Positions 1 through 8,013 of a stretch of DNA of 64,000 bases are shown here, in pieces; within the stretch, counting starts at the first letter, position 1, and every line of letters starts with the position of its first letter. The stretch covers positions 23,337-87,336 of the forward strand of contig URQY01000003.1 of assembly GCA_900550165.1 (NCBI GenBank). The letters are read 5' to 3'. Source of the stretch: an uncultured Eubacteriales bacterium. Lineage in GTDB: Bacteria; Bacillota; Clostridia; Oscillospirales; Oscillospiraceae. Position numbers and translations under genes: made by a program. The notes under the pieces were generated by a model that was not told where the DNA came from, did no database searches, and saw nothing but the letters and a program-made list of their open reading frames with translations.

Positions 1-412
1 TGAGCATGACCACGAGCATCATCATGACCACGAGCACGATGAGCATGATCACGACGAGCACGAGCATCATCACCATCACCATGACGGCGAGGAGTGCGAC
101 AATCCCGAGTGCGAGTGCCACCATCACCATCATCACCACGCCGACGACGTCTTCTCCTCCTGGGGCAAGGAGACGCCGAAGAAGTTCAGCCGCGAAGCGC
201 TCGAGGAGATGCTCCGCAAGCTGGACAGCGGCGACTACGGCCACATCCTGCGCGCCAAGGGTATCGTGAACGGCGAGGACGGCTGGCTCGAATTTGACTA
301 CGTGCCCGAAGAGCATGAGGTCCGCGCGGGCCATCCCGACTACACGGGCCGCCTGTGCGTCATCGGCGCGGAGCTCAAAGAGCACGAGCTTGCAGAACTG
401 TTTGGAGTGTAA
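1..412 (+). CDS. CobW-family (G3E) GTPase, C-terminal fragment with His-rich metal-binding stretch
   Basis: The gene begins before the window; 136 codons plus the stop remain, read from base 2. The fragment starts with about 50 residues of alternating His, Asp and Glu, including runs of six and seven histidines on either side of a CDNPECEC cluster. A compact domain follows, from FSREALEEML to the stop, that looks like the CobW C-terminal domain. Known CobW/COG0523 proteins are GTPases that act as metal chaperones or insertases, and a His/Asp linker before the C-terminal domain is typical of zinc- or nickel-handling members. The next gene starts 3 bases downstream, so the two are probably translated together. 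The GTPase domain itself is out of view, so the family call rests on the C-terminus and the neighbour. Confidence 0.75.
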   Translation, partial: EHDHEHHHDHEHDEHDHDEHEHHHHHHDGEECDNPECECHHHHHHHADDVFSSWGKETPKKFSREALEEMLRKLDSGDYGHILRAKGIVNGEDGWLEFDYVPEEHEVRAGHPDYTGRLCVIGAELKEHELAELFGV

Positions 413-415
413 GGC

Positions 416-1345
416 ATGGATATTCCTGTTTATCTGGTCGCCGGATTCCTCGATTCCGGCAAAACGAGCTTTATCAACGGCATTTTAGAAGACGGCTTCG
501 CCCGCGAGGACAGGACGCTTCTGATCTGCTGCGAAGAGGGCGACGAAGAATACGAGAAGAAGGCGCTCGACAACGTCACCGTTGTCACGGTGGACGATGA
601 GGACGACTTGACGCTCGACTTCTGCAAGGAGCTTGAAAAAAAGTACCGCCCCAAGCAGGTGCTCATCGAGTACAACGGGATGTGGCAGATGGAAAAGCTC
701 TACCGCGAGGTGCTGCCCGCCAACTGGGTGCTCTATCAGATCATGACGTTCGTGCAGGCGCCGACCTTTGAGCTGTTCGTCAAGAACATGGGGCAGCTCA
801 TGATGGAAAAGATCACGAACGCGGACATGATCGTCTTCAACCGCTGCGACGACAAGCTCAAAGAGAGCCTGCGCGCGCGCAATCTGCGCATGGTCAACCG
901 CCGCGCGGACATCTACCTTGAGGACAACGACGGCAACAGCGAGGATTACCTGACCGGCGACGAGTGCCCGTTCGACATGACGCCCGACCTCATCGACATT
1001 CCCGACGACGACTACGGCGTCTGGTACGTCGACGCGATGGACCATCCCGACCGCTGGGATGGCAAAAAGGTCCACATGAAGCTCATCATGTGCCACTCGA
1101 AGAAGTTCCCGGGCATCCACTGCCCCGGCCGCTTCGTGATGACCTGCTGCGAAAATGACATCCAGTTCGTCGGCATCGTCGCCAAGGGCGACAGCCTGAA
1201 GGCCTACAAGAATCGCGACTGGGTCGATATCACTGCCACGGTCAAAAAGGAGCATCTCGACGCCTATGAGGGCGAGGGCCCCGTGCTCTACGTCGAGCGC
1301 ATCACCACCACGTCGAAGCCGGCGCAGGAGGTCGTGTCGTTCTGA
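416..1345 (+). CDS. CobW-like GTPase fused to a DUF1980 (YcgQ-like) C-terminal domain
   Basis: This 309-residue protein opens with a P-loop GTPase domain: GFLDSGKTS near residue 10 is the Walker A motif, and NRCDD near residue 140 stands where NKxD is expected. Unlike its upstream neighbour it has no His-rich linker. From about residue 205 the sequence leaves the CobW pattern; CPGRFVMTCCENDIQFVGI followed by DWVDITATVKKE and GPVLYVERI resembles the C-terminal domain of the YcgQ/TIGR03943 proteins that accompany DUF318 permeases. The likely role is GTP-dependent metal handling together with the upstream GTPase and perhaps a permease beyond the left edge. The start has no strong Shine-Dalgarno site, which fits translational coupling 3 bases after the previous stop. 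The fold assignment of the C-terminal half is from recalled family patterns. Confidence 0.7.
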   Translation: MDIPVYLVAGFLDSGKTSFINGILEDGFAREDRTLLICCEEGDEEYEKKALDNVTVVTVDDEDDLTLDFCKELEKKYRPKQVLIEYNGMWQMEKLYREVLPANWVLYQIMTFVQAPTFELFVKNMGQLMMEKITNADMIVFNRCDDKLKESLRARNLRMVNRRADIYLEDNDGNSEDYLTGDECPFDMTPDLIDIPDDDYGVWYVDAMDHPDRWDGKKVHMKLIMCHSKKFPGIHCPGRFVMTCCENDIQFVGIVAKGDSLKAYKNRDWVDITATVKKEHLDAYEGEGPVLYVERITTTSKPAQEVVSF

Positions 1346-1363
1346 GTTCACCAAAAATCGCAC

Positions 1364-1404
1364 AAAAGGCCATTGACCGCTTGCAAGCGGTCAATGGCCT
1401 TTTT
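1364..1404. terminator. Bidirectional rho-independent terminator
   Basis: A perfect 20-base inverted repeat (arms 1364-1383 and 1384-1403) begins with AAAA and ends with TTTT, so it can stop transcription from both sides. It separates the CobW pair from the convergent ArsC/Spx-like gene. Confidence 0.85.
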
Positions 1405-1426
1405 CTATATGAGCTGCCGTCGGCGC

Positions 1427-1780
1427 TTATCCGTTCAGCGCCCTTTCCCAATCCGCCTCCCGGAAGCCGGCGAGCGCGAAGCCGTCGCCGATGAGCAGCG
1501 GGCGCTTGACGAGCATTCCGTCGGTTGCGAGGAGTGCAAGCTGCTCCTCTTCGGACAGGGCGGGGAGCTTGTCCTTCAGCCCGAGGTCCTTGTAGATCAG
1601 GCCGCTGGTGTTGAAGAACTTTTTCAGCGGCAGGCCGCTCATCTTGTACCACGCGCGCAGCTCGTCCGCGGTGGGCTTCTGCTCCTTGATGTTTCTCAGC
1701 TCATAGGCGACGCCCCTGGTGTCGAGCCATTTCTGCGCTTTCTGGCAGGTGGAGCACTTGGGATAGCAAATAAACAGCAT
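1427..1780 (-). CDS. ArsC/Spx-family thioredoxin-fold protein
   Basis: The 117-residue protein begins MLFICYPKCSTCQKAQKWLD, the N-terminal redox motif of the ArsC/Spx/YusI family, with a CxxC at residues 9-12. The GLIYKDLGLKD segment and the KRPLLIGDGFALAGF segment near residue 95 are family signatures. Firmicutes members are usually annotated as arsenate reductase-like, but many are Spx-like regulators or have unknown substrates. No ars gene lies nearby, so arsenate reduction should not be assumed. The chosen ATG has AAAGGAG upstream; the open frame extends much further upstream but without a ribosome binding site. The gene is monocistronic and divergent from the PucR regulator. Confidence 0.85.
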   Translation of the reverse strand: MLFICYPKCSTCQKAQKWLDTRGVAYELRNIKEQKPTADELRAWYKMSGLPLKKFFNTSGLIYKDLGLKDKLPALSEEEQLALLATDGMLVKRPLLIGDGFALAGFREADWERALNG

Positions 1781-1966
1781 AGGGAACTCTCCTTTGTGTC
1801 TGATCTGTTCTGAATCAACGCAGCGCGCCGCGTTCCTGTCCATCGTATCGGAAATAGGCGAAAAAAGCAAGCGCCGGTTTATCCTCCCCCCTCCGGGCCC
1901 CGATCGAAGACCGCTCCGCGTGATGCAGCGGCGCCTGCGGCGGCATTGCCGCGAGGCGCTTTCCTC

Positions 1967-1996
1967 TTGCCATTTTTTCTCTCCTGCGGCTAAAAT
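1967..1996 (+). promoter_or_regulatory. Candidate sigma-A promoter for the PucR-type regulator
   Basis: TTGCCA (1967-1972) and TAAAAT (1991-1996) are separated by 18 bases, about 80 bases before the GTG start. The rest of the 295-base gap between this gene and the ArsC/Spx-like gene shows no other feature. Confidence 0.45.
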
Positions 1997-2075
1997 AGAA
2001 GCAAATTTTGATTCATTGCTCCTTCGCCGCTCCTGCATACACTCCAAGGCCGGCGAATGGAAAAGGAGGCGCAGC

Positions 2076-3671
2076 GTGAGCGTTACGGTATCGGATCTAT
2101 TGAAGCTCCCCTCTCTGCGGCAGGCGAAGGTCCTGGGCGGGGCAGGCGGATTGCAGAAGGTCGTTTCATCGATCTCCGTGCTGGAATCCACAGACCCCTC
2201 GGTGCTCATCAGCGAGGTGTTCCCGCGCGACAAATACTCCGGCAGCGAGATCGTCATCACAGGCTTTCTGAACTGCATCAACGACGTCGACCGCCAGTGC
2301 TCAAACCTCATGCGGCTCATCGACGGCGGCGAGGTCGGGCTCGTGCTGTACTATGTCGGCGTTTATCTTCCCCGCGTGGACCAACGGCTCATCGACATTG
2401 CCGACGCGCACGACTTTGTGCTCATCTGTATGCCGGAAGGACAGCGGCATCTGCGCTACAGTGACCTCATCACCGATGTGACCGAGTGCATTTACCGCGA
2501 CCGCTCGGCCGCGGGCTCGCTCGTGTCCGACATTCTCGCGCGCATTTCGTCCGCGCCGCACCGCCAGCAGTCGGTCGGCACGGCGCTGCAAATGCTCTGC
2601 ACCGAGCTCGGCTGCTCGGCGGTGCTGAGCACGCACGAGGGCAACATCCTGAATCTTGCCACATGGCCCAGCGGCATGGACGACACCATCCGCGAGGGCA
2701 TTGAGCGCTGCCTGCCGCTGCCCGAGGGACAGACGCATCTGCCGTGCCCGTTCCTGCCGGACGCGGAGCTATCCTCCGTCCCCATCCAGTCGGACCTTGC
2801 CCAGCCGCTCCAGCTCACGCTCATCAAGGTCGGCGCGCCGCTGGAGGAGCGCGCCATCGATCAGGCGGCCGACACCGTGCGTATCTGCATCAACATCTGG
2901 GGCAAGCAGCACGGCGCGGTCGCCATCCACGAGCTGCTGCGCGCCATTTTGCAGGATGAGCCGCTGAAGATGCGCCGTCTTGCCGACATTTTCCATGTTG
3001 ACGTTGCCGCCATGCACGAGCTCTGGATGCTCTGCGGCGCGGACGCCGACGAGGTTGAGCGCCGCTTGGAGCAGGACCTTGCGCTCGTGCGCGAATGCGC
3101 GGATACCGTTGTCGGCGGCATCTACGAGGGCCAGCCCGTCATGTTCCTGAGCACGCCCCACTCCCTGCGCGAGGCGGAGAGCGTGCTGCGCGAGCTTCTT
3201 GCCTCTGCGCTTGAAAGCAGCCCGGACGCCGCGATCGTCCGATGCAGCGGATTGGCCAATACAACAAGCTGTCGCCGCGCATATTTGTTGACACTCGACA
3301 ATTTGGAGGATGCAAAACGCATTTTCCCCCACAAAAATGTATTCCTGCAGGGCGAGCTGGAGCTCGCTGCCTCGTGCCGCAAGCGCATCAGCGAGGGGGA
3401 GGCCGCCGCCACAAAGCGCATCCTGCCGCTCGCCGTGCTGCAATCCGACCAGGAGTATCAGGACCTGCTGCACACGGCCTGCGTCTACCTTTTAGACTGC
3501 GACAGCAGCGTCACCCGCACGGCGGAGCTGCTGTTCCTGCACAAGAACACCATCAAATACCGCCTGCAGCGCATCTCCGATCTTCTGGGCTACCGCATCG
3601 GCAAGATGCCGGAGACCATCGACCTCTACCGCGGCGCGGCCATCTACCGCCTGCTTCATGATGTGCATTGA
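2076..3671 (+). CDS. PucR/CdaR-family transcriptional regulator
   Basis: The 531-residue protein has the N-terminal PucR domain (VSDLLKLPSLRQAKVLGGAGGL through about residue 125), a middle CdaR-like region, and a C-terminal HTH_30 domain. In the last ~60 residues, LLDCDSSVTRTAELLFLHKN and TIKYRLQRISDLLG form the helix-turn-helix. Known members (PucR, CdaR) activate purine or sugar-acid catabolic genes in response to their substrates. The GTG start is chosen because AAAGGAGG lies 7 bases upstream and because it begins exactly at the PucR domain. A terminator separates it from the NCS1 permease gene downstream, so it is probably transcribed alone and controls the permease-DUF917-HyuA unit, perhaps also the M20 gene. 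The effector is not evident from sequence. Confidence 0.88.
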   Translation: MSVTVSDLLKLPSLRQAKVLGGAGGLQKVVSSISVLESTDPSVLISEVFPRDKYSGSEIVITGFLNCINDVDRQCSNLMRLIDGGEVGLVLYYVGVYLPRVDQRLIDIADAHDFVLICMPEGQRHLRYSDLITDVTECIYRDRSAAGSLVSDILARISSAPHRQQSVGTALQMLCTELGCSAVLSTHEGNILNLATWPSGMDDTIREGIERCLPLPEGQTHLPCPFLPDAELSSVPIQSDLAQPLQLTLIKVGAPLEERAIDQAADTVRICINIWGKQHGAVAIHELLRAILQDEPLKMRRLADIFHVDVAAMHELWMLCGADADEVERRLEQDLALVRECADTVVGGIYEGQPVMFLSTPHSLREAESVLRELLASALESSPDAAIVRCSGLANTTSCRRAYLLTLDNLEDAKRIFPHKNVFLQGELELAASCRKRISEGEAAATKRILPLAVLQSDQEYQDLLHTACVYLLDCDSSVTRTAELLFLHKNTIKYRLQRISDLLGYRIGKMPETIDLYRGAAIYRLLHDVH

Positions 3672-3689
3672 TATTCAGTATAACCTCGA

Positions 3690-3732
3690 GTGTTCCCATT
3701 GTCCTTTCGGACAACGGGAACACTCCTTTTTT
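3690..3732 (+). terminator. Rho-independent terminator after the PucR-type gene
   Basis: Arms 3690-3704 and 3709-3723 form a 15-bp stem with one G-T wobble and a TTTC loop, followed by TCCTTTTTT. It lies 18 bases after the regulator's stop. Confidence 0.85.
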
Positions 3733-3770
3733 CTGCCTATGTGACAATATTCATTTCCGTTTTCCGGTGA

Positions 3771-3776
3771 TATACT
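3771..3776 (+). promoter_or_regulatory. Candidate extended -10 element for the permease operon
   Basis: TGATATACT supplies a TG-N-TATACT extended -10 (hexamer 3771-3776) 53 bases before the permease start and downstream of the terminator. No convincing -35 is visible, which would fit an activator-dependent promoter under PucR-type control. Confidence 0.35.
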
Positions 3777-3829
3777 TGCGCCATTCTTCATTTTCCCCGC
3801 AAAATATCCCAAAAAGAGGTGCTTTTCCC

Positions 3830-5152
3830 ATGAGTGAAAACAACAACGGATTCAAGGTAGAAGAGTCGCAGCGCCAAAGCTGGCTGTCCATTGCGGCAGT
3901 CTGGGCGGGCGGCATGATCTGCGTTCCCTGCCTGATGATCGGCGGCGTGCTGGCCGGCGGCGGACTGAGCATGGGCGAGATCGTCGCGTCCATCCTGATC
4001 GGCTATGGCCTCATCTGCGCTTACATGATCTGCATCGGTATGCAGGCATGCGATACGGGCCTTCCGGTCTCCGTAATGGCTTCCGGTGCGCTGGGCGAGA
4101 AAGGTGCGCGCTACATCATCAGTACACTCCTCGCCATTGCCTGCGTCGGCTGGTTCGGCATCCAGTCCGCCACCTGCGGCAGCGCCTTTGCCAACATGGT
4201 CGCTAACATGATGGGAAGCGAAGCCTCTCCCGCATTTGTCACCATCAGCTCCATCATCTGGGGCATCATCATGCTGCTGACGGCCTGCGTGGGCTTCAAG
4301 GGCCTAAAGTGGCTCAACTATATCGCCGTTCCGCTGCTGGTCATCGTCTGCCTGTACGGTCTGATCGCCGGCATCACCACCAACGACGGCGGCAGCGCCA
4401 TCGCAAACTACGCGCCCGAGGCTTCCTCCGGCCTGGTGTTCGGCATCTCCATGGTCGTCGCCTCCTTCGCCCTCGGCGGCGTCATCTCCGCCGACTACTG
4501 CCGCTTTGCCAAGAGCCGCGGTGACGTGGTGAAGTCCTCCATCGTCGGCGTCATCCCCGCCGGTCTCTTCATGCTGATGACCGGCGCGCTGATGAGCATT
4601 GTCACCGGCCAGTATGACATCTCCGCCATCCTCGCCTCTCTCGGCGTTCCCTTCATCGGCCTTGTCGCCCTCGTGCTCGCCACCTGGACGACCAACGTGA
4701 CCAACGCCTACTCCGGCGGTCTTGCCCTGAGCAACCTTCTCGGCTTTGATGAAAGCAAGTTCAAGATCACGACTGGCGTTGCCGGCGGCATCGGCACGCT
4801 GCTCGCCGCTTTCGGTCTGCTCAACGCCTTCCAGAGCTTTTTATCCCTTATGTCCGCCCTCATCCCGCCGCTCGCCGGCGTGCTGATCGCGTCCTACTGG
4901 ATCGTCGGCAATGGCAAGAAGGAGAACTTCGCCATCCGCTCCGGCTTCTCCGCCATCGGCGTTGTCTCCTTTGCCGTGGGCGCCATCTTTGCCTGCATCA
5001 CCGGCAGCACGTTCGCGAGCTTCCCCGGCCTTGTCGAGGCTCTGCCGTTCCTGAACCGGCCGTTCTTTGTCGGCCCGGTCAACGGCATCGTCGTCTCGCT
5101 CGTGCTGTATGTCATCCTTGCAAAGGTCTTCCCCGAAAAGAAAACCGCGTAA
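3830..5152 (+). CDS. NCS1-family cytosine/purine permease (CodB-like)
   Basis: The 440-residue hydrophobic protein has about twelve predicted membrane helices. The early segment AAVWAGGMICVPCLMIGG and the helix-breaking ISADYCRFAKSRGDVVKSS region are typical of NCS1 cation:nucleobase symporters of the CodB branch. Its start is preceded by AAAGAGGTGC. It heads a unit with the DUF917 and HyuA-type genes (gaps 78 and 2 bases), which suggests that it imports the ring compound those enzymes process. Substrate specificity within NCS1 (cytosine, hydantoin, allantoin, uracil) cannot be told by eye; the genomic context favours a hydantoin- or pyrimidine-derived ring. Confidence 0.85.
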   Translation: MSENNNGFKVEESQRQSWLSIAAVWAGGMICVPCLMIGGVLAGGGLSMGEIVASILIGYGLICAYMICIGMQACDTGLPVSVMASGALGEKGARYIISTLLAIACVGWFGIQSATCGSAFANMVANMMGSEASPAFVTISSIIWGIIMLLTACVGFKGLKWLNYIAVPLLVIVCLYGLIAGITTNDGGSAIANYAPEASSGLVFGISMVVASFALGGVISADYCRFAKSRGDVVKSSIVGVIPAGLFMLMTGALMSIVTGQYDISAILASLGVPFIGLVALVLATWTTNVTNAYSGGLALSNLLGFDESKFKITTGVAGGIGTLLAAFGLLNAFQSFLSLMSALIPPLAGVLIASYWIVGNGKKENFAIRSGFSAIGVVSFAVGAIFACITGSTFASFPGLVEALPFLNRPFFVGPVNGIVVSLVLYVILAKVFPEKKTA

Positions 5153-5230
5153 ATCCCCTCTCCCGCAGGAGGAGCGAGCAGCCGCCCACTTCTCCTTGCA
5201 TTGTAATAATAATGAAAGAAGGAAAAGGTC

Positions 5231-6322
5231 ATGCGAAAAATCGGTATCCCTGAGATCGAAGATATTGCCACCGGCGCGGCCCTACTGGGCGCGGGCGGCG
5301 GCGGCGACCCCTATGTCGGCAAGCTCGTCGCCATCGGCGCGGTGCAGGAGTGCGGCCCTGTCACACTGCTTGAGCCCGAGGAGGTGCCCGACGACGCCCT
5401 CGTCGTCCCCATCGCCATGATGGGCGCGCCCACCGTCCTTGCTGAAAAAGGCATCGGCGGCACGGAGTACAAAAAGCTCTTTGACATGGTCTCGAAGTTC
5501 TTCGGCCAGAAGATCTACGCCTTCATGCCCATCGAGGCAGGCGGCGTCAACTCCATGCTGCCCATCGCGGCGGCGGCGCGCCTCGGTATGCCCATGGTGG
5601 ATGTGGACGGCATGGGCCGTGCGTTCCCCGAACTGCAGATGGTCACCTTTACCATCGGCGGCATGAAGGCTACCCCCATGGCGCTTGTGGATGAGAAGGG
5701 CAACAGCTGCATCTTCGAGACCATCACCAACAAATGGACGGAAGAGCTCGCCCGCGCGGTCACGATGAGCTGCGGCGCCTCCTGCTCCGTCTCCCTCTAC
5801 CCCATGAGCGGCAAGCAGATGAAGGAATTCGGCGTGCACGGCATCGTCAGCCGCAGTGAGCAGCTTGGCCGCGCCATCCGCACCATCAAGGACTGCGGCG
5901 ACAAAACGCCCGAGGAGCACTTCCTCGAAATGTCCGAGGGCTTCAAGCTCTTCAAGGGCAAGATCGCGGATGTGCTGCGCGAGACGCGCGCGGGCTTCAA
6001 CTTCGGCAAGGTCGTGCTCGAGGGCATCGGCGAGTGCAAGGGCCATAGCGCCTATGTCGAGTTCCAGAACGAGAATCTGACCGCCACGGTGGACGGCGAG
6101 ATCCTTGCCACCACGCCCGACCTCATCTCGCTGGTGGACACGGAGACGTTCCTCCCTGTCACGACCGACGCGCTCAAGTATGGCAAGCGCGTCATGGTGG
6201 TGGGTCTCAAGTGCTTCCATCTCTGGCGCACGGAAAAGGGCATCGAACTCGTCGGCCCGCGCTATTTCGGCGTAGACACTGATTACATTCCGCTCGAAGA
6301 GCGCTGCAAAGGAGGTTACTAA
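5231..6322 (+). CDS. DUF917-family protein (S-methylthiohydantoin desulfurase-like)
   Basis: This 363-residue protein matches the DUF917 pattern: IEDIATGAALLGAGGGGDPY at the start, AFMPIEAGGVNSMLPIAAAA near residue 105, and DVDGMGRAFPELQM near 125. DUF917 genes almost always neighbour hydantoinase/oxoprolinase genes, as here. A few relatives have been linked to thiohydantoin desulfuration, but most have no demonstrated reaction. No secretion signal is seen, so it is likely cytoplasmic. The ATG has GAAGGAAAAGG upstream, and the gene is followed after only 2 bases by the HyuA-type gene. The simplest reading is a ring-modifying step in the pathway fed by the upstream permease. Confidence 0.85.
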   Translation: MRKIGIPEIEDIATGAALLGAGGGGDPYVGKLVAIGAVQECGPVTLLEPEEVPDDALVVPIAMMGAPTVLAEKGIGGTEYKKLFDMVSKFFGQKIYAFMPIEAGGVNSMLPIAAAARLGMPMVDVDGMGRAFPELQMVTFTIGGMKATPMALVDEKGNSCIFETITNKWTEELARAVTMSCGASCSVSLYPMSGKQMKEFGVHGIVSRSEQLGRAIRTIKDCGDKTPEEHFLEMSEGFKLFKGKIADVLRETRAGFNFGKVVLEGIGECKGHSAYVEFQNENLTATVDGEILATTPDLISLVDTETFLPVTTDALKYGKRVMVVGLKCFHLWRTEKGIELVGPRYFGVDTDYIPLEERCKGGY

Positions 6323-6324
6323 CG

Positions 6325-7878
6325 ATGTACAAACTCGGAATTGACGTGGGCGGCACCAACACGGACGCCGTCCTGATCGACGAAAACCGTGCGGTGGTCG
6401 CAGATATCAAGTATCCCACCTCCGCAGACATTTATGACGGCATTCTGGGCGCGATGCGTACCGTGCTCGAGGTCTCCGGCGTGGACCCCAAGCAGATCCA
6501 TCAGGCCATGCTCGGCACGACGCAGTGCACCAACGCCATTGTAGAGCGCAAGAATCTCGCCCCCATCGGCATCCTGCGCATCGGCGCGCCTGCCACCACC
6601 GGCATCCGCCCCATGGTCGACTGGGCCGAGGATATTCAGAAGGTCGCCGTCGGCAGCGCCATCATCGGCGGCGGCTTTGAGTACGACGGCAAGCAGCTCG
6701 CCTCCTTCGACGCCGAAGCTGCCAAGACCTTCTTCACCGATATGAAGGCCAAGGGCGTCAAGTCCATCGCCATCTCCTGCGTGTTCTCCACTGTCCGCAA
6801 CGACCACGAGCTCGAGGCCGCAAAGCTCTGCCGCGAGGTCATGGGTGAGGATGTCCATATCTCCGTCTCGAGCGAGATCGGCTCCATGGGCCTCATCGAG
6901 CGTGAAAACGCCACCATCCTGAACGCCGCGCTCTGGCAGGTGGCCGAGCGCTTTACAGAAGGCTTTGCCAAGAGCCTGCGGGATGAAGGCATCATCAACG
7001 CTGACGTCTACCTCAGCCAGAACGACGGCACCCTCAGGACCATAGAGCACGCCCGCCGCTACCCTATCCTGACGGTTGCCTGCGGCCCGACGAACTCCAT
7101 CCGCGGCGCAAGCTATCTCTCCCAGCTCAAGGATGCCATTGTCGTTGACGTCGGCGGCACGACGACCGACCTCGGCGTCATCCAGAACGGCTTCCCGCGC
7201 GAATCGAGCGTCGCCGTCACCATCGGCGGCGTGCGCACGAACTTCCGTATGCCGGACGTCATCTCCATCGGTCTCGGCGGCGGCTCCATCGTGCGCGTCA
7301 GGGATGACGGCAGCGTGACCGTCGGCCCCGACAGCGTGGGCTACGAGATCACGAAAAAGGCGCTCGTCTTCGGCGGCGACACGATGACGGCGACCGACAT
7401 TGCCGTGCGCCTCGGCATGGTGGAGCTCGGCGACAAGAGCAAGGTCGCGGATATCCCGCAGGAGACGGCGGACAAGGCCATGGCCGTCATCCGCGCCCTC
7501 GTCGAGGACAGCGTGGACGCGATGAAGGTCTCCAACGCGGACGTCGATCTCATTCTCGTCGGCGGCGGCTCCATCATCCTGCCCGAGACTATCGGCGGCG
7601 CGGCGTCTGTTCTGAAGCCGGAGCACTTCGGCTGCGCCAACGCCATCGGCTCGGCCATCTCCAAGGTCAGCGGCATGTACGAAAAGCTGATGAATTATGA
7701 CGAGCTGCCGCGCGAGCAGTCGCTGGAAAAGGCCAAGAAGGAAGCCATCGAGCTCGCGGTCGCGGCCGGCGCCGTGCGCAAGACGGTCGAGATCATCGAG
7801 ATGGAAGATGTTCCTCTCGCCTACTACCCCGGCAACACCAACCGCGTCAAGATCAAGGCCGCCGGCGACCTGAGCTGA
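6325..7878 (+). CDS. Hydantoinase/oxoprolinase-family protein (HyuA-type)
   Basis: The 517-residue protein carries two actin-like ATPase motifs: GIDVGGTNTDAVLID at residue 4, and DVGGTTTDLGVI near residue 275, the phosphate-binding loops of the HyuA/5-oxoprolinase fold. Family members hydrolyse or carboxylate five-membered lactams or ketones with ATP; the DUF917-associated branch is mostly uncharacterised. It is shorter than full-length 5-oxoprolinase and has no HyuB subunit gene beside it. GGAGG sits 8 bases before the ATG. It closes the permease-DUF917-HyuA unit and is followed by a strong terminator. Confidence 0.88.
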   Translation: MYKLGIDVGGTNTDAVLIDENRAVVADIKYPTSADIYDGILGAMRTVLEVSGVDPKQIHQAMLGTTQCTNAIVERKNLAPIGILRIGAPATTGIRPMVDWAEDIQKVAVGSAIIGGGFEYDGKQLASFDAEAAKTFFTDMKAKGVKSIAISCVFSTVRNDHELEAAKLCREVMGEDVHISVSSEIGSMGLIERENATILNAALWQVAERFTEGFAKSLRDEGIINADVYLSQNDGTLRTIEHARRYPILTVACGPTNSIRGASYLSQLKDAIVVDVGGTTTDLGVIQNGFPRESSVAVTIGGVRTNFRMPDVISIGLGGGSIVRVRDDGSVTVGPDSVGYEITKKALVFGGDTMTATDIAVRLGMVELGDKSKVADIPQETADKAMAVIRALVEDSVDAMKVSNADVDLILVGGGSIILPETIGGAASVLKPEHFGCANAIGSAISKVSGMYEKLMNYDELPREQSLEKAKKEAIELAVAAGAVRKTVEIIEMEDVPLAYYPGNTNRVKIKAAGDLS

Positions 7879-7918
7879 GACGCCGGAAAACGTCGGATAT
7901 CCTTCGCTGAATTGCAGC

Positions 7919-7957
7919 AAAAAACATGGCAGGCGCAAAGGTGCCTGCCATGTTTTT
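7919..7957. terminator. Terminator between the convergent HyuA-type and M20 genes
   Basis: AAAACATGGCAGGC (7921-7934) pairs with GCCTGCCATGTTTT (7943-7956), preceded by an A-run and followed by T's, so it works in both directions. Confidence 0.85.
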
Positions 7958-8013
7958 TCATAGATACCGATAGCGGTGCAGGGTTCCCGCCCTTTCCCGG
8001 TCTGTTTTTGTTC

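Noticed and set aside
6..269. Thr/Ile/Met-rich open frame at the left edge
   Set aside because: It is a +1 frame shadow of the His/Asp/Glu-rich coding repeat of the partial CobW gene; the frame from base 2 gives a recognisable CobW C-terminus.
1427..1780. Assignment as a true arsenate reductase (arsC)
   Set aside because: No arsR or arsB neighbours, and the CxxC N-terminus is equally typical of Spx/YusI-like proteins.
6319..7938. 539-codon minus-strand open frame
   Set aside because: Antisense to the HyuA-type gene; rich in His/Asp/Gly/Ala as expected for an antisense GC-rich frame.
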